This document shows, one piece after another, positions 27,184-35,727 of a stretch of 64,000 nucleotides of DNA; within the stretch, counting starts at the first letter, position 1; the number at the start of each line of letters is the position of its first letter. The position numbers were made by a program, and so were the translations under genes. The stretch spans positions 3,286,001 to 3,350,000 of the forward strand of contig NZ_CP107917.1 in the NCBI RefSeq assembly GCF_036014175.1, in the 5' to 3' direction. The notes beneath the pieces were generated by a model. The model saw only the letters and a program-made list of their open reading frames with translations, made no database searches and had not been told where the DNA came from. The DNA is from Streptomyces sp. NBC_00443 (lineage in GTDB: Bacteria > Actinomycetota > Actinomycetes > Streptomycetales > Streptomycetaceae).

Positions 27184-27957
27184 TCAGCCGCCGTAGCGCC
27201 GGTGGCGGGCCGCGTAGTCGCGCAGAGCGCGCAGGAAGTCCACCTTGCGGAAGGCCGGCCAGAAGACTTCACAGAAGTAGTACTCGGAATGGGCCGTCTG
27301 CCACAGCATGAAACCGGACAACCGCTGCTCGCCGCTCGTACGGATCACGAGGTCGGGGTCCGGCTGGTCGCCGGTGTAGAGGTGGCTTCCGATCAGGTCG
27401 ACGCTGACGGACTCGGCGAGGACCTCCATCGAGGTGCCCTTGTCGTGGGCGTCGATGATCATCGAGCGCACGGCGGCGGCGATCTCCTGGCGGCCGCCGT
27501 AGCCGATGGCGACATTGACCAGTATCCCGTCGATGTGTGCGGTGGCCTCCTCGGCCTCCTTGAGGCTGGTCTGCATCCCGGACGGCAGCAGGTCGGGGGT
27601 GCCCACGTGGTGTACGCGCCAGCGCCCGTCGGCGGCGAGGGTGCGGACGACGTCCTCGATGATCCCGAGGAGGGGGCCGAGCTCGTCCTGGGGCCGGTCG
27701 AAGTTGTCCGTCGACAGCAGCCAGAGGGTGACGACCTCCACGTCCGTCTCGCTGCACCAGCCGAGGAACTCCTCGATCTTCTCGGCACCGGCCCGGTGCC
27801 CGTGCACGGTGGAGGAGCCCGCCGCCTTCGCCCAGCGACGGTTGCCGTCCATGATCACGCCGATGTGCTTGGGCACCTGAGCGTGGTCCAGGTGGCCCTC
27901 CACCCGGCGTGCGTACAGCCTGACCAGCAGGCCGCGCAGCTTGTCGCGCAGGTTCAC
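27184..27957 (-). CDS. Isoprenyl transferase (cis-prenyltransferase, UppS family)
   Basis: A 257-residue enzyme that condenses isopentenyl diphosphate in cis onto an allylic primer to make polyprenyl diphosphate carriers for cell-wall synthesis. The five conserved regions are present: 'GVIMDGNRRWAK' with the catalytic Asp, 'HRAGAEKIEEFL', 'VTLWLLSTDNF', 'NVAIGYGGRQEI' and 'PDLVIRTSGEQRLSGFM' with 'SEYYF'. The start is GTG. Streptomyces often carry two such genes, so this one may be the chain-length paralogue rather than the essential UppS. Confidence 0.93.
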   Translation of the reverse strand: MNLRDKLRGLLVRLYARRVEGHLDHAQVPKHIGVIMDGNRRWAKAAGSSTVHGHRAGAEKIEEFLGWCSETDVEVVTLWLLSTDNFDRPQDELGPLLGIIEDVVRTLAADGRWRVHHVGTPDLLPSGMQTSLKEAEEATAHIDGILVNVAIGYGGRQEIAAAVRSMIIDAHDKGTSMEVLAESVSVDLIGSHLYTGDQPDPDLVIRTSGEQRLSGFMLWQTAHSEYYFCEVFWPAFRKVDFLRALRDYAARHRRYGG

Positions 27958-28123
27958 GTGATTGTCAGCCCCTCCGTACGGATCGGACAGGCGCGCGGGC
28001 GCTGCGCGCGGCGCAGGCGAGGGCGGTTCCTGTCCGTATGGCGGTCCCCTACCGGCGAAAGCGTACCCCTGCGGGGCTTGGGCCGTCCGCCTCGGGTGGG
28101 GGTGCCCAGGGGCCGTTGGCGGC

Positions 28124-28200
28124 TGCGGGTCGGTGGGGGCTGGTCGCGCCCAGGCGGCGGAGCCGCATATCGACAGAGCCCCGCGCCCCTTCAGGTCGGG
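28124..28200. repeat. Dispersed GC-rich repeat, family B, copy 2
   Basis: It shares 'CGGCGGAGCCGCAT' and 'CAGAGCCCCGCGCCCCT' with copy 1 at 12807-12884. The flanks are diverged. Confidence 0.6.
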
Positions 28201-28638
28201 GCAGTCGGCCGGCGCCGGGACGCCCCCTTGCTATCGGCACGAAGAGACGGGCCGGTCCGAGCAAAAACGGGCCGGTCCGTGGGGGAGACGGACCGGCCCG
28301 AGGGGGGTTTCCACCATAACCCTTCGTAAGTGATGCTGCGTGCATCGGCGTGCCACAACTACTCTCCGAAGTCGCTCGGCGACGGCCCGGTAGCCGCGAG
28401 AGGGCTTCTTTGTGGCCGATTCATGGCCTGGCGGGAGCGGATTCCCAGGGGAAACGGGTGGAATGTGGCCGGATCCATAGGGTTTGCAGCATCTTGAGAC
28501 TCACCGTGCGACTTGTCCCCGCTTCCCCCGCCCGGGTGACACCGGCCGCGAACGTCGACTTGACGGCGCACATGGCTGCGGGTTCGGGAGGCGGCTTCGA
28601 CGCGACACGCGTCCAGCAGGGGCACTTTCGAGGGCGCA

Positions 28639-28669
28639 GCACCGCGCAGCCCCCTCCGCTGCGCGGTGC
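28639..28669. terminator. Strong 12-bp hairpin in the 28-kb intergenic region
   Basis: GCACCGCGCAGC (28639-28650) pairs perfectly with 28658-28669 around a 7-nt C-rich loop. There is no T-tract and no gene adjacent on either side, so it may end an unannotated transcript. Confidence 0.4.
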
Positions 28670-28908
28670 CGCCGCGCAGCTTTGCTTACGCGAATTACCT
28701 TGTTCTGAACTTACGTGAGAGGTGTGAGGAAATCGAGTCGGCCGCCATAACAATGTGGAAAAGGTGTGGGTTCCTTGGATGCGCAGGGGTCGGCGCCCCT
28801 TCGCTCACGGATGCACGGTTTGCACCATACGAGCCTCAAGTGCCTCGGATGTGTCCTCAGGTGCCCCAGCGGACAGTTACTGGCCTACATCCGGCCTAAC
28901 GTCGCCCC

Positions 28909-30089
28909 ATGACTGCGACCGCGAGCAGGGCGATCACGTGGGACCGGGCGAGCGCACGGCGTACGGAGCGGCAGTTCCTGGCACGTCCAGCCGCGCACGG
29001 CACGCCGGTCGCCGATGTGGTGGGGGCGATGCTGGGCGCGCATGCGCAGGTGCTGTCCGCGGCCGAGGTGTCGGTGGGGGTACGGGCCGCCGGGGTGACG
29101 CGGGCCGACGTGCGGGCCGCGCTCTGGGAGGACCGCTCGCTGGTGAAGACGTTCGGCCCGCGCGGAACCGTGCATCTGCTGCCCGCCGCCGAGTTGCCGC
29201 TGTGGTGCGGCGCGCTGAGCGCGATTCCGACGGGTCCGAGCCCTTTCCCGCGGGACATCGCCGTTACGGAGGAGCAGGCGGAGCAGATCGTGGCGGCGAT
29301 CGGAGACGCCCTCGACGGCGTGTGCCTGACCGTGGAGGAACTGAACGAGGAGGTCGTGGCGCGCACGGGTCCGTGGGCCGGGGACCGGGTGATGCCCGCC
29401 TTCCAGGACCTGTGGCCGCGCTGGCGGCAGGTCATGCACCGGGCCGGCCAGTCGGGCGCCCTGTGCTTCGGCCCGAACCGGGGGCGGAAGGTGACGTACA
29501 CCCGGCCGCAGGGGGTCGAACCGGTACCGCGGTCGGGGCCGGCGGGCGAGGGGGCGCTGCGGGAGCTCGTACGGCGGTATCTGCGCGCGTACGGCCCGGC
29601 GACCCCCAGCACTTCGCCAAGTGGCTGGCGGTGCCCGCCGGTTGGGCGGTGGCGCTGTTCGGGGAGCTGGTGGGGGCCGGGGAGGCCGAGGAGGTGTCGT
29701 TCGAGGGGGCCGCGGCCTGGGTGGCGGCGGGCGACACGGAGTTCCCGGTGGGGAAGGTGCGTGGCGTGCGGTTGCTGCCCTACTTCGACGCGTACGCCAT
29801 CGCCGCGCAGCCGCGGCAGACGCTGTTCCCCGGCGAGGCGTACCAGCGGGCGCTGGCGGGTGGGCAGGCGGGGAACTTTCCGGTGCTGCTGGTGGACGGG
29901 GTGGTGGCCGGGGTCTGGCATCAACGGCGCCAGGGCCGTCGTACGACGGTGACGGTGGAGCTGATCGGACGGCGCCTGACGGCGCGGCAGGAGCGGGAGC
30001 TGGGCGAGCAGGTGGAGCGGGTCGGGGAAGTGCTGGAGGCGAAAGCGGAGTTGGTGGTCGGGAAGGTGACCGTCGGACCGCATGCGTGA
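28909..30089 (+). pseudogene. AlkZ-like winged-helix DNA-binding protein, interrupted by a one-base deletion
   Basis: The family (HTH_42) includes AlkZ, a DNA glycosylase that unhooks azinomycin crosslinks, and EhlR-like lesion enzymes. Residues 1-231 read from ATG 28909 ('WDRASARRTERQFLA', 'LWEDRSLVKTFGPRGTVHLL'). After 'RAYGPATP' the homology moves to the -1 frame ('QHFAKWLAVPAGWAVALF', 'RLLPYFDAYAI'). Restoring one C in the run 29603-29607 gives a 393-residue full-length protein. The 3' part shows no decay, so a sequencing error is likely. Confidence 0.82.
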
Positions 30090-30106
30090 GTGCCCCGCCG
30101 GGCGGC

Positions 30107-30889
30107 TCAGGCGCTGGGCCTGCGTGCCTCGAAGAGGTGGCGGGTGCTGTGCACGACGAAGGGACCCTCGGACTCGATCTGTTCGTGCAGGGCGCGCAGT
30201 TGCGGCCGGTACGCCTCGACGGTGAAGCCGGGGACCATCCACACGACCTTCCGCAGAAAGTGCACGACGGCTGCGATGTCGTGGAACTCCATACGCAGTT
30301 CCTCGGCGCGCAGGTCGACGGTCTCCAAGCCGGCCACCTCGGCATCGGCGCGTTCCCGGTCGGGGTGGCGGCCGCTGCGGACCTCGTCGGGCTGGGGCCC
30401 GAGGAAGTACTCGACGAGTTCGAAGACGCTGTGGGGTCCGACGTGCTGGGCGAAGTACGTGCCGCCGGGCCGGAGCACGCGGACGATCTCCGGCCAGTGG
30501 GCCCGCACCGGGTGCCGGCTCGTGACCAGGTCGAAGGCCCCGTCGGCGAACGGGAGCGGGGCGTCCTGGGGCGAGGCGACGACCGCGACACCGCGGGCAG
30601 CGAGCAGGGCGGTGGCCTTGGCGACGTTCGGCGGCCAGCCCTCGGTGGCGACGGTGAGCGGCGGGGCCTTCGGTGCCCGGCCGAGGGCGAAGTCCAGCAC
30701 TTCCCCGCCCCCGGTCTGGAGGTCGAGCGCGGCGGTCGCGCCGGCCAGCCGGTCGGCCAGGGAGACGGCATACCCCCAGCTGGGGCGCGCCTCGGTGGCC
30801 CGCCCCTCGAACCAGGAGAAGTCCCAGCCCTCGGTGGGCACGGCCGCACCCTCGGCGACGAGCTCCTCGAACGACCTGTCCTGTCCCAT
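30107..30889 (-). CDS. Class I SAM-dependent methyltransferase
   Basis: A 260-residue methyltransferase. Motif I is 'AALDLQTGGGEVLDFAL', a Thr/Gly-rich variant of the usual DxGxGxG. 'GVAVVASPQDAPLPFADGAFDLVTSRH' is split here as motif II/III with 'PFADGAFDLV', and 'IVRVLRPGGTYFAQHVGPHS' is the post-IV loop. The C-terminal part ('FLRKVVWMVPGF') fits small-molecule methyltransferases of the UbiE/rRNA-(guanine)-type fold. Substrate unknown. It converges with the AlkZ-like gene, 17 bp apart. Confidence 0.85.
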   Translation of the reverse strand: MGQDRSFEELVAEGAAVPTEGWDFSWFEGRATEARPSWGYAVSLADRLAGATAALDLQTGGGEVLDFALGRAPKAPPLTVATEGWPPNVAKATALLAARGVAVVASPQDAPLPFADGAFDLVTSRHPVRAHWPEIVRVLRPGGTYFAQHVGPHSVFELVEYFLGPQPDEVRSGRHPDRERADAEVAGLETVDLRAEELRMEFHDIAAVVHFLRKVVWMVPGFTVEAYRPQLRALHEQIESEGPFVVHSTRHLFEARRPSA

Positions 30890-30940
30890 GCGGTGATGAT
30901 CGCAGGGCCCTGTCAGTGGCCGCTGCTAGTTTTCGACGCC

Positions 30941-31438
30941 ATGACGAACTCGACGTACACGGCGGGCGAGAAGGAAACACTCCGGGCGAGCCTCAACCAC
31001 CACCGGGACGCGGTGCTGTGGAAGCTGGAGGGCCTGGACGACGAACAGCTGCGCCGCCCGATGACCCCGACCGGCACGAGCCTGCTGGGCCTGGTCAAAC
31101 ACCTCGGCTCGGTGGAGTACGGCTGGTTCGTCTCGACCTTCGGCGGCGAGGTGGAACCACTGTGGTTCGACCCCTACAGCGCCGAGGACATGGCGGCCGA
31201 CCAGGGCGAGACGACGCAGCAGATCATCGAGTTCTACGGCCGTGCGCGCACCGCGGCCGACCGTCTGATCGCCGAGCGGTCGCTGACGGACCTGGGCCGG
31301 CCGGAGTGGCGGGGCGAGGCGGTGTCCCTGCGGTGGGTGCTGGTCCACATGATCGAGGAGACGGCACGGCACGCGGGCCACATGGACATCGTGCGGGAGC
31401 TGATCGACGGGGCGACAGGGGCTCACCAGCCGGGATGA
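30941..31438 (+). CDS. DinB-family (DUF664) protein
   Basis: A 165-residue four-helix bundle of the DinB/YfiT superfamily (DUF664). It shows 'SLNHHRDAVLWKLEGLDDEQL', read as LNHHRDAVLWKLEGL, 'LVKHLGSVEYGWF' and 'HMIEETARHAGHMDIVREL'. The three His residues (HL, H in VHMIEE, HAGH) are placed to bind a metal. Relatives act as mycothiol/bacillithiol-dependent transferases; the substrate here is unknown. ATG 30941 matches the family start. Confidence 0.87.
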   Translation: MTNSTYTAGEKETLRASLNHHRDAVLWKLEGLDDEQLRRPMTPTGTSLLGLVKHLGSVEYGWFVSTFGGEVEPLWFDPYSAEDMAADQGETTQQIIEFYGRARTAADRLIAERSLTDLGRPEWRGEAVSLRWVLVHMIEETARHAGHMDIVRELIDGATGAHQPG

Positions 31439-31469
31439 GCCCCTCGCATGCTGTCGCTCGCGTCGTCCC

Positions 31470-32348
31470 TCAGGGCACCAACGGCCGCACGTCCTCCGCC
31501 GCGAACCGCACGAACCCCTCCGGGTCGGGCTCGTCCCCCGTCGGCTGCAGCACCACGGTGTCGGCGCCGGCGTCCGCGAGCCGCTGGACGGCCTTCGCGA
31601 CGGTGTCGGCGTCTCCGGCGACGCCGAGACCGGGGACGTCACCGTCCCCCTCGGCTTCGAGCTCGGCCTTGAGCCTGGCGGGCCCGTCGGGGCCGGTGGC
31701 GGTCAGGAGGTAGACGACGACTTGGTGCGGCTCGTCGCCGGTACGGCCCGCCGCGTCCCTCCCCTCCTCGATGAGCTGCCGCGCCTTCCGCACCCCCTCG
31801 GGCGAGGTCGAGGCGGTGAGCAGCGTCCCGTCGGCCGCCTCACCGGCGAGCCGCAGCGAGCGGGGCCCGGTGACACCGGCGATGACCGGCACCGGTGCGG
31901 CGGGCGGCCAGTCGAGGGCGACGTCGTCGAGCTTCACGTACCGCCCCTCGGTGGTGACCGTCTCCCCGCCGAGCAGGGCGCGCAGGGCGACGAGATGCTC
32001 GCGCAACAGCGTCACCGGCGACTCGACCCGCGCCCCGACCTGCCCCATCCAGTCCTGCACACCGTGCCCGAGGGCGAGGATCGGCCGTCCGGGGAACATC
32101 CGGTGCAAGGTGGCGGCTTCCATGGCGGTGATGGCGACGTTCCGCAGCGGGACGGGCAGCAGCCCGACGCCGATCCGCACGCGATCGGTCCACGCCAGCG
32201 CGGCGGCAGCGGTGGAGATCCCTCCCTCCCGGAAGCAGTCCTCCCAGAGCCAGAGCTCTTCGAGGCCTGCCTCGTCCGCGATGCGGGCGACGGAACGGAG
32301 TCGCTCGGGGGCGAGTTGGGGGCGGAAGATTGCGCCTAGTCCGGTCAT
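31470..32348 (-). CDS. LLM-class (luciferase-like) flavin-dependent oxidoreductase
   Basis: A 292-residue TIM-barrel protein of the luciferase-like superfamily. 'LEELWLWEDCFREGGI' near the N-terminus, 'VRIGVGLLPVPLRNVAITAMEAATL' (in part) and 'FPGRPILALGHGVQDWM' are characteristic, with 'VIAGVTGPRSLRLAGEAADG' near the C-terminus. It may use FMN or F420; in streptomycetes F420 is common for this group. Ends 31 bp from the convergent DinB gene. Confidence 0.88.
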   Translation of the reverse strand: MTGLGAIFRPQLAPERLRSVARIADEAGLEELWLWEDCFREGGISTAAAALAWTDRVRIGVGLLPVPLRNVAITAMEAATLHRMFPGRPILALGHGVQDWMGQVGARVESPVTLLREHLVALRALLGGETVTTEGRYVKLDDVALDWPPAAPVPVIAGVTGPRSLRLAGEAADGTLLTASTSPEGVRKARQLIEEGRDAAGRTGDEPHQVVVYLLTATGPDGPARLKAELEAEGDGDVPGLGVAGDADTVAKAVQRLADAGADTVVLQPTGDEPDPEGFVRFAAEDVRPLVP

Positions 32349-32408
32349 GGGGCCTTCCTACCCGGGGAGCACTCGCCGGACAACAGGAAATCCAGGAGGT
32401 GGCTGGGG

Positions 32409-32771
32409 ATGGGGCGACGGTGGCGGGACGGTCGGGGGACGCTGGTCGTTCACGGGGAGCGGGGGGACGTCTCGGTGCCCGTGGAGGTCGCCGCGTCCTA
32501 CCGGGCCCGTACGAGGGGGCTGCTGGGGCGGGATTCCATCGCCGGGGCGATGCTGCTCACGCAGGCCGGCAGCGTGCACACCTTCCGGATGCGGATGCCC
32601 ATCGACGTCGCCTATCTCGACCGACGGCTGAACGTCATCGCCGTACGCACCATGCCACCGGGGCGGCTGGGCCTGCCCCGGCTTCGGTCGCGCCATGTGC
32701 TGGAGGCGGGGGCCGGGGTGATGGCCGGGTGGGGGGTACGGGCCGGCGTGCGGGTGACTGTCGAGGGGTAG
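32409..32771 (+). CDS. DUF192 protein
   Basis: A 120-residue cytoplasmic DUF192 protein with the conserved 'SYRARTRGLLGRDSIAGAMLL', read as ARTRGLLGRDSI, followed by 'VHTFRMRMPIDVAYLD' and 'VLEAGAGVMAGWGVRAG'. The fold is a small beta-barrel of unknown function. It stands just before the tad locus on the opposite strand and is convergent with its last gene. Confidence 0.85.
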   Translation: MGRRWRDGRGTLVVHGERGDVSVPVEVAASYRARTRGLLGRDSIAGAMLLTQAGSVHTFRMRMPIDVAYLDRRLNVIAVRTMPPGRLGLPRLRSRHVLEAGAGVMAGWGVRAGVRVTVEG

Positions 32772-32800
32772 GCGTGGGCGAGGGCGGCCCTGCAACCGGG

Positions 32801-33430
32801 TCAGTTGTCCGTGCGCGGGAAGGACACCTCCACCCGTCGGTTCTTCTTGCGGCCCGACTCCGTCGCGTTCGAGGAGATCGGGTACTGCTCGCCGTAGCCG
32901 CGCACCTCGTAGGTGACCGTGGAGTCGGTCAGCTCCGACTCCAGGACGCCCTGTACGGCGTTCGCACGCTTCCTGGACAGGACGTCGCCGTGGGCGGAGG
33001 AGCCCAGGTTGTCGGTGAAGCCGAAAACGCGGATGCGCGTGGCGTTCTGGGTCTTGATCTCCTCGGCGATCTCCGAGATACGGGATTTCGCCTCGCCCGT
33101 CAGCTTCGCGCTGTCCTTGGGGAAGAGGACCTCGGCCTGCAGCGCGAACTTCACGTCCGAGTTCGTGTCTTCCCGGCGTTCCTCGCCGGCCTGGTCCTCG
33201 ACCACCTGCTTGATGTCCAGCACCTTGGCCTCTGCGAGCGTCGCCCCTTCGGGGAGCTTGAGGTCCGGGTCGTTGGCGTCCACCTCTACGGGGGCGGTGG
33301 CGGTGGCTTCGGTGCCCGGGGGGACGCTGGGGTCGTCGGCGGCGTCGGCTGTGGTGGCGCCGAGGAGGTTGGTGGCGACCATGAGGGTGGCTGCGGTGAG
33401 GGTGAGGGGGAGGCGGGGGGTGCGGGTCAT
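32801..33430 (-). CDS. Secreted OmpA-domain peptidoglycan-binding protein (end of tad locus)
   Basis: A 209-residue exported protein. The signal peptide (about 1-30) ends near 'ATTADA'. A charged linker leads to a C-terminal OmpA-like domain: 'LFPKDSAKLTGEAKSRI', 'IRVFGFTDNLGSSAHGDVLS' with the Asp that contacts diaminopimelate, 'RKRANAVQGVL', 'GYGEQYPI' and 'RKKNRRVEVSF'. The organism has no outer membrane, so it probably tethers something to the wall. It follows the lipoprotein gene by 7 nt and is likely the last gene of the tad operon. Confidence 0.88.
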   Translation of the reverse strand: MTRTPRLPLTLTAATLMVATNLLGATTADAADDPSVPPGTEATATAPVEVDANDPDLKLPEGATLAEAKVLDIKQVVEDQAGEERREDTNSDVKFALQAEVLFPKDSAKLTGEAKSRISEIAEEIKTQNATRIRVFGFTDNLGSSAHGDVLSRKRANAVQGVLESELTDSTVTYEVRGYGEQYPISSNATESGRKKNRRVEVSFPRTDN

Positions 33431-33437
33431 TTTGGCC

Positions 33438-34019
33438 TCACCCGGAGATCTGGATGGTGGCGGCGGCGAAGGTCGGCAGTTGGAACGTGACCTCGCTCGT
33501 GTCCGTGGGCGGCGACGGGAACTGCATGAACACGGAGAGGCTCTCACCGGCCTTGAGGGACGAGAAGCCCGTGGTGGTCAGCGGACGTCCGTCGGTGTCC
33601 CGCAGCACGTAGTACCGCTTCTTGCTTTTCGAGTCGACGAGCGTGGCGCCCCCGAGCGACCTGCCGTTCCTGATGATCTCGGTCTCGTTGCCGCTCAACG
33701 CGGAGGGGACCGAAGTGCTCTTGTCCCCGTCGTTCTTCAGGCTGCCGTTCACGGTGATGAAACCGCCGGCATCACGCTGGGCAGAGATGATCTGGAGGAG
33801 CAGTCCGTCCGAACCCTTCAACTCCGCCAGGGGCTCGTCCGCCTGTCCCTCCTGAGCACTTGGGTCGGATCCCCGGTTCGTGGGAGCGGACGCCGAAGCC
33901 TCCGGCTTCTTGTCGTCGTCTCCCCCACCACCGCAGCCGGCCACGCCGAGGGCCAGTCCGGCCGCAACGGTCAGCGCGACCATCCCCCTGTGGGCCTTCG
34001 CCGTGAACCGAATACTCAT
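33438..34019 (-). CDS. Lipoprotein of the tad locus
   Basis: A 193-residue lipoprotein. The signal peptide ends in a lipobox 'LALGVAGC' with the lipidated Cys near residue 27, then a GGGG linker. The mature domain ('LKGSDGLLLQIISAQRDAG', 'KDGDKSTSVPSALS'-like beta segments, 'GETFTVFMQF'-like end) looks like an immunoglobulin-type DUF4352 fold. I do not recognise a specific function. It sits between tadG-like and OmpA-domain genes and is probably a surface partner of the pilus system. Confidence 0.8.
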   Translation of the reverse strand: MSIRFTAKAHRGMVALTVAAGLALGVAGCGGGGDDDKKPEASASAPTNRGSDPSAQEGQADEPLAELKGSDGLLLQIISAQRDAGGFITVNGSLKNDGDKSTSVPSALSGNETEIIRNGRSLGGATLVDSKSKKRYYVLRDTDGRPLTTTGFSSLKAGESLSVFMQFPSPPTDTSEVTFQLPTFAAATIQISG

Positions 34020-34053
34020 GCCTCTGCTTCCTTCTTCACTCGTCGTTCGCTCG

Positions 34054-34671
34054 TCAGGCGGCCAGATGGACGTCGAAGAGGTCCTCGGGATCCGGAAGGG
34101 TGATCGGATCGTCCGGGTCCGGCTCCCAGTCCGTGTCTCCGCAGGTGAGTTGCGGCAATGGCAGTGTGTCGTTCCCGTCACCCTCACCGTCGTCGGAGTC
34201 CCCGCCGGGGAGATCGAACGTGCAGCGGGGCTCGATCACGGCGGTGGCTGACGCCGTCGACTTCTTGTCCTCCGTGCCGGGGACGATGGAGTCGCCTACG
34301 GACTTGTTGGTTTCGACATCCACCGTGTAGCCCAGTGGCTCTGCCCGCCCACAGCCTTGGACATCGGCGTCGTTCTGGGCCGCCAGTTCGTAGGCCCGCC
34401 AGCATCCGTCGACCAGTTCCGTGTCGCCGTCAAGGATGTCCTGCCACTTCGTCGGGTCGCCCACGACTGCCAACCAGTCGCCCGCGAGCTGGTCCCGGCT
34501 CTCCTGCGCCGCTGCCAACGCCGCCGCGTCGGCAGCGGTTTGGGCACCGTTCCGATTCGCCGCGGCCTGGCCGACCGCAAGGTATGCGAACGCGAGAAAA
34601 AGCAGGCCTGCCACCACCGTGATGTAGGTGGGGAAGGCCTGCCCTGCGTCGCCGTACTTGGGTGGCCGCAT
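34054..34671 (-). CDS. TadG-related pilus assembly protein
   Basis: A 205-residue protein with a short N-terminus ('YGDAGQAFPTYITVVAGLL') that resembles TadE/TadG prepilin-like membrane segments: one helix at about 15-35, then 'RNGAQTAADAAALAAAQESRD', read as AQTAADAAALAAAQE. The soluble part is acidic and probably extracytoplasmic. ATG 34671 overlaps the stop of the pilin gene, so the two are coupled. Confidence 0.82.
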   Translation of the reverse strand: MRPPKYGDAGQAFPTYITVVAGLLFLAFAYLAVGQAAANRNGAQTAADAAALAAAQESRDQLAGDWLAVVGDPTKWQDILDGDTELVDGCWRAYELAAQNDADVQGCGRAEPLGYTVDVETNKSVGDSIVPGTEDKKSTASATAVIEPRCTFDLPGGDSDDGEGDGNDTLPLPQLTCGDTDWEPDPDDPITLPDPEDLFDVHLAA

Positions 34672-34868
34672 CAACCACCGGTCACTTCGGTGATCTTGTC
34701 CGTGATCGCGTCGAAGATCGTCTGCCCGATGTCCGTCCCCGTAATGGCCAAAACAATCGCCACCACCACCGCGATGATCCCCAGATACTCCACCGCCGTC
34801 TGCCCCTTGTCGTCGCGAACGGCACGGGAGCGCACGTACTCGACGGTGGTGTTGATCCAGTTGCTCAT
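34671..34868 (-). CDS. Flp-type pilin
   Basis: A 65-residue prepilin. The leader (about 1-21) ends at a Gly before 'QTAVEYLGIIAVVVAIVLAI'. The G-xxxx-E-Y arrangement is the class III signal for a TadV-type prepilin peptidase. The mature pilin is about 45 residues, almost all hydrophobic helix plus 'TDIGQTIFDAITDKITE'. Three TadE/G-like proteins in the locus carry the same motif. No peptidase gene is in the window. Confidence 0.88.
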   Translation of the reverse strand: MSNWINTTVEYVRSRAVRDDKGQTAVEYLGIIAVVVAIVLAITGTDIGQTIFDAITDKITEVTGG

Positions 34869-35001
34869 GGTGTTCCCCTCTGGGCACGCAAGTCCTGTGA
34901 GAAGTCTCAGGAGAAAAGTAAGCGCGAACACCCCGAACACCAGAGGGTCCCAGGACCCAATTCCAGGCCTCGGCCGAAAACCGCCGTCCCCCCATCGCCG
35001 C

Positions 35002-35727
35002 TCAACCCCGTCCTGGGTGTGAACCCGGCGCCGTACCCAGCCACTTGGCCGCGGCCTCCCCGCGACTGCTGCTGTGGAGTTTGGCGAAGATGCGGTTGAT
35101 GTGGTTCTTGACCGTCTTCTCGCTGATGAAGCAGGCGGCGGCGATCTGCTGGTTGTTCATGCCGGATGCGATGAGGTCCATGATCTCCGCCTCCCTCCTG
35201 CTCAGCCGGAACCGTGACCGATACGACGACGACTGTCCCACAGTTGGTTGCACTTGCGAAAGCGGTTCCGCAGAATTCCCGGCCGCAGTTGGGAGTTCGG
35301 CGTTTGCTTGCGCGAGTGATGCCGCTGCCGTGGGGGTGAGCCGGGGCTCCGCCGCGCCCCTGCCTCGCTCGATGTCACGCACCGCCGCCACCAGTTCGTC
35401 CGTCGTGAACTCACCGTGGACCAGATAGCCGGCGGCGCCGAGACTCAGGGCTTCGCGGACCGTCTCCGACTCCCCGCTGTAGGTCAGCATCATCACCGGG
35501 GCGATGCCGACCAGGTGCGGGAGGGCCGTGATGCCGTCCGTGCCCGGCATGCGGACGTCCAGGAGGATCACGTCGGGGCGGTGGCGGCGGGCCGCTTCCT
35601 GGGCCTCCTGGCCGTTCGCCGCCTCGGCCACCACCGTTATGTCCACGTGTGTGGAGAGCAAGGCCGTCAGCCCTGCTCGGACCACCGGGTTGTCGTCTGC
35701 CACCACTAGCCGGAGGGGGGTGTTCAT
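35002..35727 (-). CDS. NarL/LuxR-type response regulator in the tad locus
   Basis: A 241-residue regulator. The receiver domain has the phosphorylation site D57 ('VILLDVRMPG') and acidic pair D11/D12. The conserved Lys near the end of the receiver is replaced by His ('GYLVHGEF'). A Ser/Ala-rich linker leads to the LuxR helix-turn-helix ('LSRREAEIMDLIASGMNNQQ', 'ISEKTVKNHINRIFAKL'). It overlaps the kinase gene by 4 nt (ATGA) and probably controls the pilus locus; the target is not shown by the sequence. Confidence 0.92.
   Translation of the reverse strand: MNTPLRLVVADDNPVVRAGLTALLSTHVDITVVAEAANGQEAQEAARRHRPDVILLDVRMPGTDGITALPHLVGIAPVMMLTYSGESETVREALSLGAAGYLVHGEFTTDELVAAVRDIERGRGAAEPRLTPTAAASLAQANAELPTAAGNSAEPLSQVQPTVGQSSSYRSRFRLSRREAEIMDLIASGMNNQQIAAACFISEKTVKNHINRIFAKLHSSSRGEAAAKWLGTAPGSHPGRG

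Larger units (their letters stand above)
27958..28908. other. 951-bp region without a supported gene
   Basis: No frame here has a convincing Streptomyces codon pattern or a recognised domain. It contains repeat family B copy 2 (28124-28200), a tandem GGGCCGGTCCG motif (28248-28292) and the strong hairpin at 28639-28669. A small RNA or short untested ORF cannot be excluded. Confidence 0.5.

Noticed and set aside
28421..28753. Minus-strand 110-codon ORF in the 28-kb gap
   Set aside because: No Streptomyces codon bias, no ribosome site and no domain.
29621..30940. Plus-strand ORF fused upstream of the DinB gene
   Set aside because: Covers the antisense of the methyltransferase gene; the DinB family start is ATG 30941.
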